DNA of 64,000 bases from Viridothelium virens (lineage: Eukaryota > Ascomycota > Dothideomycetes > Trypetheliales > Trypetheliaceae). Position numbers and translations under genes: made by a program. Each line of letters opens with the position of its first letter. The first letter of the stretch is position 1. Below, piece after piece: positions 61,981 to 64,000 of the stretch. The notes under the pieces are model-generated. The model did no database searches and was not told where the DNA came from. It was given only the letters and a program-made list of their open reading frames with translations. The stretch is from the NCBI GenBank assembly GCA_010094025.1, contig ML991818.1:62001-126000 (forward strand), given 5' to 3'.

Positions 61981-62869
61981 TATTGTATGATAGAGTTTAT
62001 AGATTGGTGGCACATGTTATGCTGCAGGTATTCCTCTTTTAGACTTTGTACTATTCAGGAAATCTTTCACTTAAGGCAGTGTCACTCTTACGAACATTAA
62101 AATCTCTGCGAATGCCTTTGGTCATTACTGATGACTGAAAATCTATCTAAAAAGTCTCAATCTCCTCTAACAATCGTATATGACAACATGCCTCCTAGTC
62201 AGAAGCGCCATGGAGATGTCCCATGCTGCGACCAAAGAGACCAAAATAGGGAGCCCGAGGGAATAAGAGCCTACCGATGCGAAAGTAATAAGGCCCGATG
62301 TCTGAATGGTCTATCATTACATCTTCTCCTGCCTCTCTGTAATTATGTCCTGCAAAGATTTGCTGACCGGGCCAATTGAGATATCTGGCCAATTCGATGA
62401 AAGCGTAGAATTTGTCCTTGTCCGAGACTGAAGCAATCCGTCGCAGCGATCCGAAGTAATATTAACTCATCAAGGAAAGGTTCTCGCCTTTAAGTTCGTG
62501 AATGTCGCCCTTCAAATCCACCGTACACGACGCGAAGGATGGAATTACGTCTTTGTAATGAAACGATGCAAGACCTGCTGTCCCTCTTCTCACAATTCCT
62601 TGACCGACCACGAGACAAAGGAGGGAAGAGGAGTCAAGACCCGAAGATTCTTGGTCTCATTCCAATGTGGCTTTTAGTACTATCTGACGTACTTTTTCTT
62701 GAGGAACACGATAGCGGGTTGGAACCATATGGTCGTCTGGCCATTCACGTTTGATTAGTGTGGAGTCAGATGTCCGAGCATGTTGCCAGGCTTGGTTCAA
62801 GATCATGAACTTGATCCCCACATAGTCAATGGATATTCAACCAGCTGAACGAAGGAGGTTGTGGCTCCC
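61981..62869. other. Convergent 3' intergenic region
   Basis: This lies between the 3' ends of the Doa10-like gene and the partial membrane glycoprotein gene. Short unsupported frames only. Confidence 0.45.
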
Positions 62870-64000
62870 TCACACCGATTTCTTGAGAATAAAGAGCGGT
62901 TTTCCATCGCTCCCATCCAAGATCTGGTATCTGACCCGGCCCTCGTCTTTTTCGTGATGCAATCCCTCAAATTCGCCCTGATTTTGATGCTCCAAGGCTC
63001 CCACGAGCAGTTCGAACTCCGAGCATTCTGGCTTAGAGCGGTATATTATACCTAGGATAAGCCGGGCAAATACGACAAGAATGCCTAGGATGCTGACGAC
63101 GACGCCGAGGATGGCCGTCCGCGTGTTGATTCCGTATGCCCAGACCTGCACAACAATGGTCGAACAGAGAATTGATGAGTCACCGGAACATTTCACACCC
63201 GTAGGATCCGTAATGTTGGTGAAATCGTAATTGATCATGGTCAGGGCTTGGAGGAGTGGTGCGTAATTTAGGTCCGTGAACTCGTTCTGGTTATTAGAAT
63301 ATGTGAAATTGTTCCAGATGTCATTGGTGAGATTGACATTTGACCAACTCTGTATGTTTCGCTGCAAGTTGAAGGTCATGGATCGATTGCTACTGACCGT
63401 AGAGTTGGGATTGACAGACCAGGCAGCCAGAAGCCAGGATGGATCAAGCACAACATTCGACCCGTTCGCCGCGCCGTCGGGGAAACCAGCCACCTGAACC
63501 GTCAACGCAGGATTTGCAGTAAGCGTGGGGTCGATAGAGTACGTGGTAAAGTTTAAGATTGCCGTCGCATCGCAATAGACGCGAAGAGGAGACTTGGTAG
63601 ACGCCGCAGAAGCCAGGTAATATTCAGTATTTAGAACACTGTTAGATGAATTCTGTAGGAAGCCTGGCATATCGGTATTGAAAATCTTGTCCCAATCACA
63701 AGAAGCCGCTGACTGGCCATTATTCGCGCGACTATCACTGTAGCATGCCGCTATTCCTGAGCCAAAATCGGTAGTCTCGTTAAAATAGACCGCTTTATCC
63801 GAGAAATAAACACTGACTGCAGTTCTGCCCGCAGAGAAAGACTCAGTAGTAGCGTTATTAGAGATGGGAGGAAGCGAGAATTCGTATAACTTGTTCGTCT
63901 CATTCCAACCCTGGCCGGCTCTGAAACATTTGGTATAGATGGATGAGTTCCCATCATCGTAGAAGACAGGACGTCCGGTCAAACAGCGCACTGTTTGGTC
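62870..64000 (-). CDS. Partial membrane glycoprotein (3' part), type I-like
   Basis: The frame is open to the window edge, so the 5' end (and probably a signal peptide) lies outside. The visible ~376 residues form a large ectodomain with many N-glycosylation sequons (NSS, NET, NAT, NST, NRS, NLT, NFT, NIT) and several Cys. A single membrane span follows (AILGVVVSILGILVVFARLI), then a ~60-residue cytosolic tail rich in Glu and His. I do not recognise a family. The ectodomain looks beta-rich (VSVYFSDKAVYFNETTDFGSG). It could be a wall- or stress-sensing surface protein, which is inference from topology only. Confidence 0.65.
   Translation of the reverse strand, partial: DQTVRCLTGRPVFYDDGNSSIYTKCFRAGQGWNETNKLYEFSLPPISNNATTESFSAGRTAVSVYFSDKAVYFNETTDFGSGIAACYSDSRANNGQSAASCDWDKIFNTDMPGFLQNSSNSVLNTEYYLASAASTKSPLRVYCDATAILNFTTYSIDPTLTANPALTVQVAGFPDGAANGSNVVLDPSWLLAAWSVNPNSTVSSNRSMTFNLQRNIQSWSNVNLTNDIWNNFTYSNNQNEFTDLNYAPLLQALTMINYDFTNITDPTGVKCSGDSSILCSTIVVQVWAYGINTRTAILGVVVSILGILVVFARLILGIIYRSKPECSEFELLVGALEHQNQGEFEGLHHEKDEGRVRYQILDGSDGKPLFILKKSV

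Overview
The window looks like nuclear chromosomal DNA of a filamentous ascomycete (Pezizomycotina). Genes are closely packed on both strands. Introns are mostly 46-90 nt with GT-AG ends and CTAAC/CTGAC/CTRAT branch sites. Typical fungal families are present: the ERMES subunit Mdm34, a Pth11-like receptor, a HeLo/kinase-like protein, a PMP47-type peroxisomal carrier and a Doa10 ubiquitin ligase. I cannot place it below subphylum. No CRISPR, phage or bacterial-operon features were seen. Most gene models were built by reading splice sites by hand, and exon sums were checked to be multiples of three.

Layout. 0-23 kb is a mostly housekeeping block: an unrecognised 988-aa fungal protein, a HAD phosphatase, an HD-domain hydrolase, a D-2-hydroxyacid dehydrogenase, a 75-aa three-exon protein, a GPI-anchored PLC-like phosphodiesterase, a lipocalin-like protein, inositol-pentakisphosphate 2-kinase, an Ecm15/MTH1187-type protein, Mdm34, a mitochondrial PPR-like protein, a 62-aa single-span membrane protein and a CCDC47-like ER protein.

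23-33 kb is a sparser accessory segment. It holds two BTB/POZ paralogues with matching exon structure, a cytochrome P450 with a GC-AG intron, a seven-exon Pth11-like seven-helix protein, and a 185-bp gapless palindrome.

33-48.5 kb carries the most unusual gene, a 1557-aa fusion of a HeLo-like segment, a degenerate kinase, IQ motifs and a trypsin-like protease. It is followed by a PMP47-like carrier, a secreted proline-rich protein, and three minus-strand oxidative enzymes (SDR, sarcosine/fructosyl-amino-acid oxidase type, six-exon extradiol dioxygenase) that could form a loose catabolic group.

48.5-64 kb has a tRNA-like element, a solo histone H4 gene, a 1373-aa Ser/Ala/Tyr repeat protein ending in KDEL, the Doa10/Ssm4 ER ubiquitin ligase, and the 3' part of a membrane glycoprotein gene running off the window.

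Several products act at the ER or organelle contacts (CCDC47-like, Mdm34, Doa10, the KDEL protein, the PMP47 carrier). They are interspersed with unrelated genes, so I read this as ordinary eukaryotic gene order and not as a cluster.
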